This document shows positions 1-7,181 of a stretch of 46,249 nt of DNA, piece by piece (the first letter of the stretch is position 1; every line of letters starts with the position of its first letter). The position numbers were made by a program, and so were the translations under genes. The stretch lies in assembly GCA_036394995.1 (NCBI GenBank), contig DASWED010000103.1:1-46249 (forward strand), read 5' to 3'. Source of the stretch: DASWED01 sp036394995 (GTDB lineage Bacteria; Actinomycetota; UBA4738; JACQTL01). Below the pieces are notes generated by a model, which saw nothing but the letters and a program-made list of their open reading frames with translations, did no database searches and was not told the origin of the DNA.

Positions 1-2
1 GG

Positions 3-773
3 CTACCCGACGGCGCCGCCGACGTGGAGCGCCTTGCCCACGCCGTAGGTGATCCCGGCGGCCACCCCACCGACGAGCAGCATGCGCACTCCGGACCACC
101 ACAGGGGCCTGCCGGTCACACGAGAGATACCGCCGCCCACCGCGAACAGGGTCACGCCGGACACGCCGATGGCCCACAGGGTCGCCCCCACGCCCGAGCT
201 GAACAGGAACGGGACCAGCGGGACGAACGCGCCGAACATGAACGTGATCATCGACGAGATCGCGGCGGCCCACGGCGAGCCGAGGCCCTGCTCGGGATCG
301 AGCCCGAGCTCCTCGCGAGCGTGGGTCTCCAGGGCCAGGTCGGGGTCGCGATGGAGCACGTCAACGAGCTGCTCGGCGATGTCGGCGGGCACGCCCTTGT
401 TCCGGTAGATCTCGATGAGCTCGTCCCGCTCCTCCTCGGGCTCGGTGGCCAGCTCGTGCGCCTCGAGGTGGATGAGCCGTTCGAACACCTCCCGCTGCGA
501 CCGCATCGAGATGTACTCGCCCGCGGCCATCGAGAACGCCCCGGCCAGGAGCCCGGCCACGCCGGCCAGCACGATGATCGTGTTGTCCACGGCCGCGCCG
601 GTGAACCCCATGATCAGGGACAGGTTCGACACCAGGCCGTCGTTGACCCCGAAGATGGCCGCCCGCAGGGCGCCGCTCCGTCCTCCGGCCACGGTGCCGT
701 CGCCCTTCTCGGCGACGGGCCCGCGGTGGGGCCGGATCGTCTCCTCGCGGCTCCTCAACAGTCCACGCAGCAT
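3..773 (-). CDS. VIT1/CCC1-family metal transporter
   Basis: Integral membrane protein of 256 residues resembling the vacuolar iron transporter (VIT1/CCC1) family, which moves Fe2+/Mn2+ out of the cytosol. The first hydrophobic helix carries the family's FGVNDGLVSNLSLIMG-type signature, the second a GAFSMAAGEYISMRSQ-type signature. A charged cytosolic segment with many Glu residues (EAHELATEPEEERDELIE) lies between helices 2 and 3, as in family members where it binds metal. Three further hydrophobic segments follow to the C-terminus. The open frame extends upstream to 965, but those 64 residues are Arg/Ser-rich and overlap the PAC2 gene, so I place the start at the ATG at 773, preceded by a GGAG. 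It lies 37 bp downstream of the PAC2 gene on the same strand and may share its transcript. Metal specificity cannot be read from the sequence. Confidence 0.87.
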   Translation of the reverse strand: MLRGLLRSREETIRPHRGPVAEKGDGTVAGGRSGALRAAIFGVNDGLVSNLSLIMGFTGAAVDNTIIVLAGVAGLLAGAFSMAAGEYISMRSQREVFERLIHLEAHELATEPEEERDELIEIYRNKGVPADIAEQLVDVLHRDPDLALETHAREELGLDPEQGLGSPWAAAISSMITFMFGAFVPLVPFLFSSGVGATLWAIGVSGVTLFAVGGGISRVTGRPLWWSGVRMLLVGGVAAGITYGVGKALHVGGAVG

Positions 774-810
774 GCTTCGCTCGGCTCCGGTCTCGACGTC
801 CTCGGCCCCC

Positions 811-1674
811 TCACGGCGCTTCCTGGCCCCCGCCGTGGTCCCGGAGGAACTCCTCGACCTCCGCGGCCAGCGATTCCCCCGACGGGATGTTCGGCAGGGG
901 GGGCTCTTCCCCCGCGGCCTCCTCCAGCCGCCGGACGTACTCCGTGAGGCTCTCGTTGTCTTCAACGATCTCGTTGATCCGTTGTTCCCACGTGTCGATG
1001 GCCGGTTCGAGGTCGGAGGTGTCCACGTCCACCCGCAGGAACGAGGCCACCCGCTCCACCAGGGAGAGCGTGGCCCGGGGGTTCACCCCGGCCTGCACGT
1101 AGTGGGGGACGGCCGCCCAGAAGGACACCGACGGGAGGCCGGCCCGGTTCGACAGGTCGTGGAGCACTCCCACGATCCCGGTGGGTCCCTCGTACCGCGA
1201 CATCGACAGCCCCAGGCGCTCGGCCTCCTCGGCGTTCGCGGCGCTCCCGACCACCGGCACCGGCCTGGTGTGGGGGACGTCGGCCAGGAACGCCCCCAGC
1301 GTGACCAGCCGTTCGGCCTGGAGCGACCGGCCGAGGTCCACGATGGCCGTCCCGAAGGTCCGCCACCGCACGTTCGGCTCGGTGCCCGTGAACAGCACGA
1401 CGTCCCGCCCCTCCACCCGGGCGTGGTGGAACTCGCAGGCCGGCCATTCGATGACCCTGGTCACCCCGTCCATGAGGCGGACCGTGGGCCGGCTGACCTG
1501 GAAGTCGAAGAACTCCTCGGGGTCGATGCGGGCGAACGTGGTGGCCTCCCAGGCCTCCTTGAGGTAGCTCGCGGCCGTGCTCGCGGCCTCGCCGGCGTCG
1601 TTCCAGCCCCGGAACGCGGTCACCAGGACGGGCCGCTCCACCTCGGGACGCTCGGAGAACACGATGGGGTCCAC
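811..1674 (-). CDS. PAC2 family protein (proteasome assembly chaperone-like)
   Basis: Protein of about 287 residues with the PAC2 fold seen in archaeal/eukaryotic proteasome assembly chaperones and common in actinobacteria, where its role is poorly known. The N-terminus RPVLVTAFRGWNDAGEAAS matches the family hallmark (hydrophobic strand, then G-W-x-D-A-G). The middle region (LGAFLADVPHTRPVPVVGSA; GPTGIVGVLHDL; SVSFWAAVPHYV) follows the same family pattern. The C-terminal 60 residues are acidic and predicted helical. The frame is open up to 1821, but the extra 49 codons are low-complexity and would cross an inverted repeat; the GTG at 1674 places the conserved domain at the usual distance from the N-terminus. 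No strong ribosome-binding site is visible at either start, so the start is tentative. Confidence 0.83.
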   Translation of the reverse strand: MDPIVFSERPEVERPVLVTAFRGWNDAGEAASTAASYLKEAWEATTFARIDPEEFFDFQVSRPTVRLMDGVTRVIEWPACEFHHARVEGRDVVLFTGTEPNVRWRTFGTAIVDLGRSLQAERLVTLGAFLADVPHTRPVPVVGSAANAEEAERLGLSMSRYEGPTGIVGVLHDLSNRAGLPSVSFWAAVPHYVQAGVNPRATLSLVERVASFLRVDVDTSDLEPAIDTWEQRINEIVEDNESLTEYVRRLEEAAGEEPPLPNIPSGESLAAEVEEFLRDHGGGQEAP

Positions 1675-1821
1675 TGCCAGGAAGATTACCCGGGCGCCCG
1701 TCGAGGGACCCGCCGCGCTGCCCGGCTTCCTGCGGGCGGGCCCGTCACCGCCCCCGGTGACCTGCTGGAACGGTCGAGAGCCGCGCTCAAGTCCCGTACG
1801 AGGTAACCCGAATATGTCCAT

Positions 1822-1839
1822 ACCCCTGTAGGCAGGGGT
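1822..1839. repeat. Inverted repeat (possible operator) in the divergent PAC2/c-di-GMP intergenic region
   Basis: ACCCCTG (1822-1828), a 4-nt gap TAGG, then CAGGGGT (1833-1839): a perfect 7-bp dyad between the divergent PAC2 gene and the c-di-GMP gene. The C-run/G-run dyad with flanking TA resembles operators of CsoR/RcnR-type metal-sensing repressors, but no such regulator is encoded here. It could also be a short RNA hairpin in the 5' leader of the plus-strand gene. Confidence 0.4.
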
Positions 1840-1889
1840 GGGGCAGCCCGCGTGCCCGGGGAGTGCCCGCGAAGGGAGGCAGGGGAACC

Positions 1890-4550
1890 GTGCAGGAGCT
1901 GGCGCACCGCAGTGAGCAGGAGACGTCGTTCCGCGTGCTCTCCGACGTGGCCCGGCTCCTGGTCTCGGAGTCGGACCTGGCCAGGTTGCTGGACGCGGTG
2001 GCGGAGGCGGTGGCCTCGCTCATCCCCTACGACTCGCTGATCATGTACGAGGCCGACAACGAACTCCAGGTCCTGCGTCCGGTCCTGGTGGTCGACCCCA
2101 ACGCCAAGGAGATCTACGTCCACGTCTGCGAGTTCGGCCAGGGCATCACCGGGCAGGCGGCGGAGGCCCGTGAGGCCATCCTCATCAACGACGTGCACCT
2201 CGACCCTCGGGCCCAGCAGATCGACGGGACCCCGCGCGAGGAGGAAGCCCTGATCACGGTCCCCCTGGTGGCCCGCGGCGACCTCAAGGGGATGCTGAAC
2301 CTGTACCGGCAGGGGCCGGGCCACCGGTTCCACGACCACGAGCTCGCGCTGGCGGAGCGGTTCGCCGAGCTCGCGGCCCTCGCCCTGGACAACGCCCAGA
2401 TCCGGACCCGGCTGCAGTCGGAGAGCGTCATCGACCGGCTGACCGGCCTGTACAACCACCGTCACTTCCAGGAGCGCCTGGCCGAGGAGCACCGCCGGTC
2501 CACCGTGACCGGGGTGCCCATGTCCCTCGTGCTCATGGACATCGACCAATTCCAGCGGGTCAACGAGATCCAGGGCCACCTGGCCGGGGACAACGTCCTG
2601 TCGGCATTGGCCGCGGTGTGCCGGATCGAGGCCCGCAAGGGCGACATGGTCTGCCGCGTCGGCGGCGAGGAGTTCGCCATCCTCATGCCCGCCACGATGG
2701 CCCTGGAGGCCGCTGAGATGGCCGAGGTGATCCGGTGCCGGATCGCCGAGGGGATCCCCCAGGGCACCGGAACGCCCGTCACCGTGAGCATCGGCGTCGC
2801 GGAGGGCCCGGCGCACGGGAGCGATCCCCGTGAGCTCATGGCGAACGCGAACTACGCGCTGCTGCAGGCCAAGGCGGCCGGCCGCAATCGCGTGTCGGTG
2901 TTCCAGGCCGGCGAGTGGACCGGCGTCCGGGCCGTCCCCCACGGCGAGGTTCGGATGGTGGGCCACCTCAAGCTGCTCCAGAGCGTCTCGAGCAAGCTGA
3001 ACCGCCTGCAGGACGTGCGCAAGATCGCGCACACGATCATCGACGAGGTGGGCGGCCTGATCGAGTTCCACAACTGCCGCATCCACCTGCTCGACTCCGC
3101 GGGCCAGACCCTGATCCCGATGGCCTTCCACGGCGTGCTCACCGAGTACGAGGGAGAGACCGAGGAGGTGCTGGTCACGCCGGTGGGCGTGGGCATCACG
3201 GGGCGGGTGGCGCTGACCGGCGAGCCGATCTACGCGGCCGACGCCATCAACTGCGAGTTCACCCAGCACATCCCCGGAACCTCCTTCATCGACGAGTCCA
3301 TCCTGGCCGTCCCCATGAAGTACGACGACCGGGTCACCGGCACGATCGTGCTGTCGAAGCTCGGGCTGAACCAGTTCGACGCCGACGACCTCCGCGCGCT
3401 GGAGTCGCTTGCGTCGGCGGCGGCGGTGGCGTTCCAGAGCGCGAAGCTCTTCGAGGAGGAGCGGTCCTCGGCGGAGGCGGCGAACGCGCTGCTCCGGGTG
3501 TCGCAGGCCCTCACGCGGACCCGCGATCCCGGGCGCGTGCTCCAGGAGGTCGTGGGGTCGATGGCCGACCTCCTCGACGTCCCCAGGGTCTCCGCGTGGG
3601 TCCGCGACCCGGAGGGAGGGTTTCTCCCCCGGGCCTTCGTGGGGTTCCATCCGACCCAGATCGACGAACTCCGGGCCCTCCGCGTCGGGGGCGACATGGC
3701 CTCCCGCTACCTGCTGTCGGTGGAGGAGCCCTTCTACCTCCCGGCGGAGGTCGTCTTGGCGCTCCCCGACGAGTTCAAGGTGGCCTGGGAGGGTGGGCCG
3801 GTGATCGTCGCGCCGTTCCGGTGGGAGCCGGAGGGCCTGGGCGCGATGGTCGGGATGGCCGGGGATTCGCACCGGACGTTCACCCCCCGGGACTTCCGGC
3901 TGGCCCGGGGCGTGGCGGACCTCGCGTCGCTGGCGATGGGGAACGCGGCCCGGTTCGCCGACCTCGAGCACGCCTTCCTGCAGACCGTGGAGGTCCTGGC
4001 GAACGCGCTGGAGGCCAAGGACGAGTACACGAGCGGGCACGCCAGGGAGGTCGCGGAGATCGCCGTCGCCATCGGGCGGGAGTTCGCGATGCCCGCCGAC
4101 GAGCTCCGGATGCTGGAGCTGGCCGGCATGTTCCACGACATCGGCAAGATCGGGGTGGGCACCGAGATCATCAACAAGCCCGGGCCCCTCACCCGCGAGG
4201 AGATGCTCGAGATGCAGAAGCATCCCGAGATCGGCGCACAGATCCTGGCCCCGGTGGAATTCCTCCAGCCGGTGCTGCCGATGATCCGGGCCGGCCACGA
4301 GCGGTGGGACGGCGACGGGTACCCCGACGGCCTGGCCGGGGAGGACATCCCGCTCGGCGCGCGGATCATCTTCGTGTGCGACGCCTATCACGCCATGACG
4401 AGCGACCGTTCCTACCGCAAGGCCCTCCCCGAGGAGGAGGCGCTGCGGCGCCTGGGCGAGGCCGCCGGCACGCAGTTCGACCCGAACGTGGTCGAGGTGT
4501 TCCTCGCGGCGCACGCGCGGGGGCTGATCCGCCACCGCCACGCGCACTGA
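1890..4550 (+). CDS. GAF-GGDEF-GAF-GAF-HD-GYP cyclic-di-GMP signalling protein
   Basis: Soluble 886-residue protein predicted both to make and to degrade cyclic di-GMP. Domain order: GAF about 15-170; GGDEF about 180-340 with intact GGEEF at 258-262 and an RKGD inhibitory site (RxxD) five residues before it at 249-252; GAF about 355-520; a third, more divergent GAF-like region about 535-690; HD-GYP about 700-880 with HDIGKIG (H749, D750), HPEIG, and a GYP triad at 810-812 within HERWDGDGYPDG. Both catalytic centres look complete, so true bifunctionality is plausible, with the GAF domains as ligand sensors. No membrane segment is seen. The frame opens with a GTG at 1863, but the GTG at 1890 has AAGGGAGGCAGGGG just upstream and is preferred. 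It is the only c-di-GMP enzyme in the window. The next gene is convergent, 30 bp away. Confidence 0.93.
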   Translation: MQELAHRSEQETSFRVLSDVARLLVSESDLARLLDAVAEAVASLIPYDSLIMYEADNELQVLRPVLVVDPNAKEIYVHVCEFGQGITGQAAEAREAILINDVHLDPRAQQIDGTPREEEALITVPLVARGDLKGMLNLYRQGPGHRFHDHELALAERFAELAALALDNAQIRTRLQSESVIDRLTGLYNHRHFQERLAEEHRRSTVTGVPMSLVLMDIDQFQRVNEIQGHLAGDNVLSALAAVCRIEARKGDMVCRVGGEEFAILMPATMALEAAEMAEVIRCRIAEGIPQGTGTPVTVSIGVAEGPAHGSDPRELMANANYALLQAKAAGRNRVSVFQAGEWTGVRAVPHGEVRMVGHLKLLQSVSSKLNRLQDVRKIAHTIIDEVGGLIEFHNCRIHLLDSAGQTLIPMAFHGVLTEYEGETEEVLVTPVGVGITGRVALTGEPIYAADAINCEFTQHIPGTSFIDESILAVPMKYDDRVTGTIVLSKLGLNQFDADDLRALESLASAAAVAFQSAKLFEEERSSAEAANALLRVSQALTRTRDPGRVLQEVVGSMADLLDVPRVSAWVRDPEGGFLPRAFVGFHPTQIDELRALRVGGDMASRYLLSVEEPFYLPAEVVLALPDEFKVAWEGGPVIVAPFRWEPEGLGAMVGMAGDSHRTFTPRDFRLARGVADLASLAMGNAARFADLEHAFLQTVEVLANALEAKDEYTSGHAREVAEIAVAIGREFAMPADELRMLELAGMFHDIGKIGVGTEIINKPGPLTREEMLEMQKHPEIGAQILAPVEFLQPVLPMIRAGHERWDGDGYPDGLAGEDIPLGARIIFVCDAYHAMTSDRSYRKALPEEEALRRLGEAAGTQFDPNVVEVFLAAHARGLIRHRHAH

Positions 4551-4580
4551 GGGTCTGCCCCCGGGCGGTGGCGTGGCCGC

Positions 4581-5114
4581 TCAGGTGCAGTGGACGCGGT
4601 AGTCCGACGGCTCCCGGTCGAGGGGCCCGAAGGTGTGCCGGATGGTCACCGACTCCCCGGCCGGGATCACCGGCGTGAGACCGGTTTCGCTGGCGATCTG
4701 GGTGTCCTGGGCGTCCACGGCGATGAACGTGCACGTGGCCTTGCTGTCCTTCGAGCCCTCGTTGCGCACGTCGACATCGATCGTGACCGAATCGTCGGCG
4801 GTGGTCCCGTACCCGGTGATGCCGGCGTCGAACGGGCCGATGCCTTGGTGGTTGAGGAACGCCCACACGCCCAGGCCGACCAGCACCAGGAAGATCGTCA
4901 CCATGATCGTGGCGTGGTACTGGACGGGACTCGGGCGGACCATGGCCTGGGGCCAGCGCTGCCGGCGCTCCTCCTGCTCGGACAACGGGCGGGGAGGCTG
5001 GACCGAGGCGGCCGGCCCCACCTCCTCCCGGCACTGCGCGCAGAGGTACTCCCCGGGCTCGACGGGGCGGCCGCACCGGGCACAGCGGGATTCGGGGGAA
5101 CGGGTCTGCGACAT
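4581..5114 (-). CDS. Zinc-ribbon single-pass membrane protein
   Basis: 177-residue protein with an N-terminal zinc ribbon (CARCGRPVEPGEYLCAQC: two CxxC pairs about 11 residues apart), a Pro/Gln/Arg-rich linker, one transmembrane helix (about 70-92, TIMVTIFLVLVGLGVWAFL) and an extracytoplasmic domain of about 85 residues. The outer domain alternates short hydrophobic strands (SVTIDVDVRNEGS; TCTFIAVDA; ESVTIRHTF) like FxLYD/Ig-type beta-sandwich domains. Similar architectures are common uncharacterised proteins in actinobacteria. The open frame extends to 5885 upstream, but that part is a shadow of the flavoenzyme gene; the ATG at 5114 starts immediately before the zinc ribbon. It lies 14 bp downstream of the flavoenzyme on the same strand, so the two are probably cotranscribed. 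No function is assigned. Confidence 0.8.
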   Translation of the reverse strand: MSQTRSPESRCARCGRPVEPGEYLCAQCREEVGPAASVQPPRPLSEQEERRQRWPQAMVRPSPVQYHATIMVTIFLVLVGLGVWAFLNHQGIGPFDAGITGYGTTADDSVTIDVDVRNEGSKDSKATCTFIAVDAQDTQIASETGLTPVIPAGESVTIRHTFGPLDREPSDYRVHCT

Positions 5115-5128
5115 CGTCGGGATCCAGG

Positions 5129-6247
5129 CTACTGCCCGGATCCGGCCAGTGAGGGGCGGACCGATGCGAACCGCTCCAGGGCCACCGGCGGCGGGTCGCC
5201 GGTGGCGAGGCTGGCCAGGATCCGTCCCACGAGCGGCGCGAACTTGAACCCGTGCCCGCTGCATGGCGACCCGATCACCACCGGCCCCCGCCGGTCCAGC
5301 ACGAAGTCCTCGTCCGGCGTGTTCGTGTACAGGCAGGTCTCCACCGCGGTGACCCGCGACCCGGGGAACCGTTCCGCGGCGAAGGCATCCAGTCCGGGAT
5401 TCCGCGTGTTCGGGGCGGCGTCGACCGGCACGTCGGGGTCGACGGTCGCGCCGGCCTGGTGCTCGCCGAGCTTCAGGGTGCCCGGCCGGTCGGGCACCGG
5501 CAGGGCGTAGCGCGGCCGGAACGGCTCGGGGGTCCATTCGATGAGCGTGGGCAGGGATGCCGGGGCCGGGAGCTCCGCGTAGCCCACCTGTTCCCGGGTC
5601 ACCCGGAGGAGGAGGTCGATCCCGGCGGTGGCCAGGACCCGTCCGGCCCACGCCCCGGCGGTGACCACCGCCACGGGGGCCCGGTGCGCGTCGCCGCCGG
5701 CGGTGGCCACCACCACGCCGTCCCCGGCCGGGGTCACCGACGCCACCGGCGTCTCCTCCAGGACCACGACGCCGGACGCCCGGGCCACGCGGGCCTGGGC
5801 GGCCACCGCCGGGCCGGCCCGGCACACGCCGGCGTCCGCCTGGAACAGCATCGGGCCGCCCGCCGGCGGGGCCAGAGCCGGCCACCGTTCGGCGACAGCC
5901 TCGGGCGCCAGCCAGTCGAACGGCTCGCCGGCGAACGACAGGGCCTCAGCCGCGAGCGGCGCGCCGATCCCGGCGTCGAGGCCGCCGGTCGTGACCAGGA
6001 GGTCCTCGCCGGCCTCGGCCTCCAGCGCCCGCCACTCCTCCAGGGCCAGCCGGGCCATCCGGACGTAGTCGGGATGGTGGTAGGCGACGCGGAAGATCCG
6101 GTTCGGGCCGTGGGAGGACCCGTTCGCGTGGCCGATCCGGAAGCGCTCCAGGAGCAGGGTCCGGCGGCCCCGGGCCGCCAGGGACCGAGCCGCCGCCGTG
6201 CCCATGACGCCGCCCCCGACCACGATCGCGTCCCATCGCTCCGCCAT
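5129..6247 (-). CDS. FAD-dependent oxidoreductase, sarcosine/N-methyltryptophan oxidase-like
   Basis: 372-residue DAO-type flavoprotein. The N-terminus has the Rossmann FAD motif (VVGGGVMGTAAARSLAARG, about 9-27) followed by LLLERF, and HANGSSHGPNRIFR matches the monomeric sarcosine oxidase/MTOX family. C305 in VETCLYTNTPDEDF aligns with the cysteine that covalently binds FAD in monomeric sarcosine oxidase, so a covalent flavin is expected. The C-terminal SPCSGHGFKFAPLVG is the second conserved FAD-binding segment. Family members oxidatively demethylate secondary amino acids (sarcosine, N-methyl-tryptophan, pipecolate), releasing formaldehyde and H2O2; the substrate here is not predictable. 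The start is ATG at 6247, with the FAD motif a few residues in. It is divergent from the dehydrogenase at 6327, with 79 bp between them. Confidence 0.9.
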   Translation of the reverse strand: MAERWDAIVVGGGVMGTAAARSLAARGRRTLLLERFRIGHANGSSHGPNRIFRVAYHHPDYVRMARLALEEWRALEAEAGEDLLVTTGGLDAGIGAPLAAEALSFAGEPFDWLAPEAVAERWPALAPPAGGPMLFQADAGVCRAGPAVAAQARVARASGVVVLEETPVASVTPAGDGVVVATAGGDAHRAPVAVVTAGAWAGRVLATAGIDLLLRVTREQVGYAELPAPASLPTLIEWTPEPFRPRYALPVPDRPGTLKLGEHQAGATVDPDVPVDAAPNTRNPGLDAFAAERFPGSRVTAVETCLYTNTPDEDFVLDRRGPVVIGSPCSGHGFKFAPLVGRILASLATGDPPPVALERFASVRPSLAGSGQ

Positions 6248-6326
6248 CCGCAGGCAAGGGTAGCGGCCCCCGCGCGGATACTGGGTCGCGGGACACTGTT
6301 CGGACGGCGCCGAAGGGAGCGGGGAC

Positions 6327-7181
6327 GTGGCGAGGATCGGGTTCTGTGGGCTGGGACTGATGGGAACGCCGATGGCCAAGCGGCTGATCCACGACGGACA
6401 CGGGCTGGCGGTGTGGAACCGGACGGCGGAGAAGGCCGAGCCGCTCCGCGAGGCCGGCGCCGAGGTCGCCGCGACCCCCGCGAACGCCGCCCGGGGCCGC
6501 GACATCGTGATCACGATGGTGGCCGACGGGCCGGCCCTCGAGGAGGTCCTGTTCGGCGAGGATGGCGTGGCGGCCGGGATCGGGGCCGGCGCCATCCTGG
6601 TCGAGATGTCCACGGTGGGTCGGGATGCGGCACTGGACGCGGCCGAACGGCTCCCCGCCGGGGTGGAGATGCTGGACGCACCCGTGATGGGGAGCACGCC
6701 CCGGGCGGAGGCCGGCGGGCTGCAGATCCTGGTGGGCGGCTCGGACGAGGCCTTCGAGCGGGCCCGGGCGGTGCTGGAGGTCCTCGGCACCCCGCGGCAC
6801 GTCGGCGAGCGGGGCGCAGGAGCCGCGATGAAGCTGGTCATGAACTCGACGCTCGGGGCCCTGGTCATGGCGCTGGGGGAGTCGATCTCGCTGGGGACCG
6901 CGCTCGGCATCGACCGGACGGTGGTGCTCGACGCCCTGGAGGACTCCTACCTCGGACCCCTGTTGAAGCTGAAGCGGGAGATGATCGAGTCGGGCGAGTA
7001 CCCGACGCAGTTCCGCCTGTCGCTGGCAGCCAAGGACCTCCGGCTGGTGGAGGAGGCCGCGGCGGACGCCGGCCTCGAGCTCCGCGGGATCACGCTGGCG
7101 CGGCAGATGTTCGATGAGGCCGCCGCGGCGGGCCGCTCCGACCAGGACTACGCTGCGCTGGTCGCCAACCTCCAGCGCTAG
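6327..7181 (+). CDS. NAD(P)-dependent beta-hydroxyacid dehydrogenase (3-hydroxyisobutyrate dehydrogenase family)
   Basis: 284-residue two-domain dehydrogenase. The N-terminal Rossmann domain begins IGFCGLGLMGTPMAKRL (GxGxMG, residues 4-20), and the family substrate-binding signature appears as MLDAPVMGSTPRAEAGGLQILVGG. The catalytic lysine is K169 in AAMKLVMNS. The all-helical C-terminal domain contains KDLRLVEEAA. Length matches 3-hydroxyisobutyrate, tartronate-semialdehyde and succinic-semialdehyde reductases, which cannot be separated from sequence alone. The position after beta-strand 2 has Asn-Arg (AVWNRTAEK), the pattern usually associated with NADP preference. The GTG start at 6327 has AAGGGAGCGGGG upstream. 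The stop codon overlaps the stop of the convergent sulfatase gene (shared CTAG). Confidence 0.9.
   Translation: MARIGFCGLGLMGTPMAKRLIHDGHGLAVWNRTAEKAEPLREAGAEVAATPANAARGRDIVITMVADGPALEEVLFGEDGVAAGIGAGAILVEMSTVGRDAALDAAERLPAGVEMLDAPVMGSTPRAEAGGLQILVGGSDEAFERARAVLEVLGTPRHVGERGAGAAMKLVMNSTLGALVMALGESISLGTALGIDRTVVLDALEDSYLGPLLKLKREMIESGEYPTQFRLSLAAKDLRLVEEAAADAGLELRGITLARQMFDEAAAAGRSDQDYAALVANLQR

Noticed and set aside
1686..4547. A 953-codon frame on the minus strand opposite the c-di-GMP gene
   Set aside because: The sense strand encodes five intact domains with catalytic motifs; the antisense product is low-complexity (His/Asp/Arg/Leu-rich).
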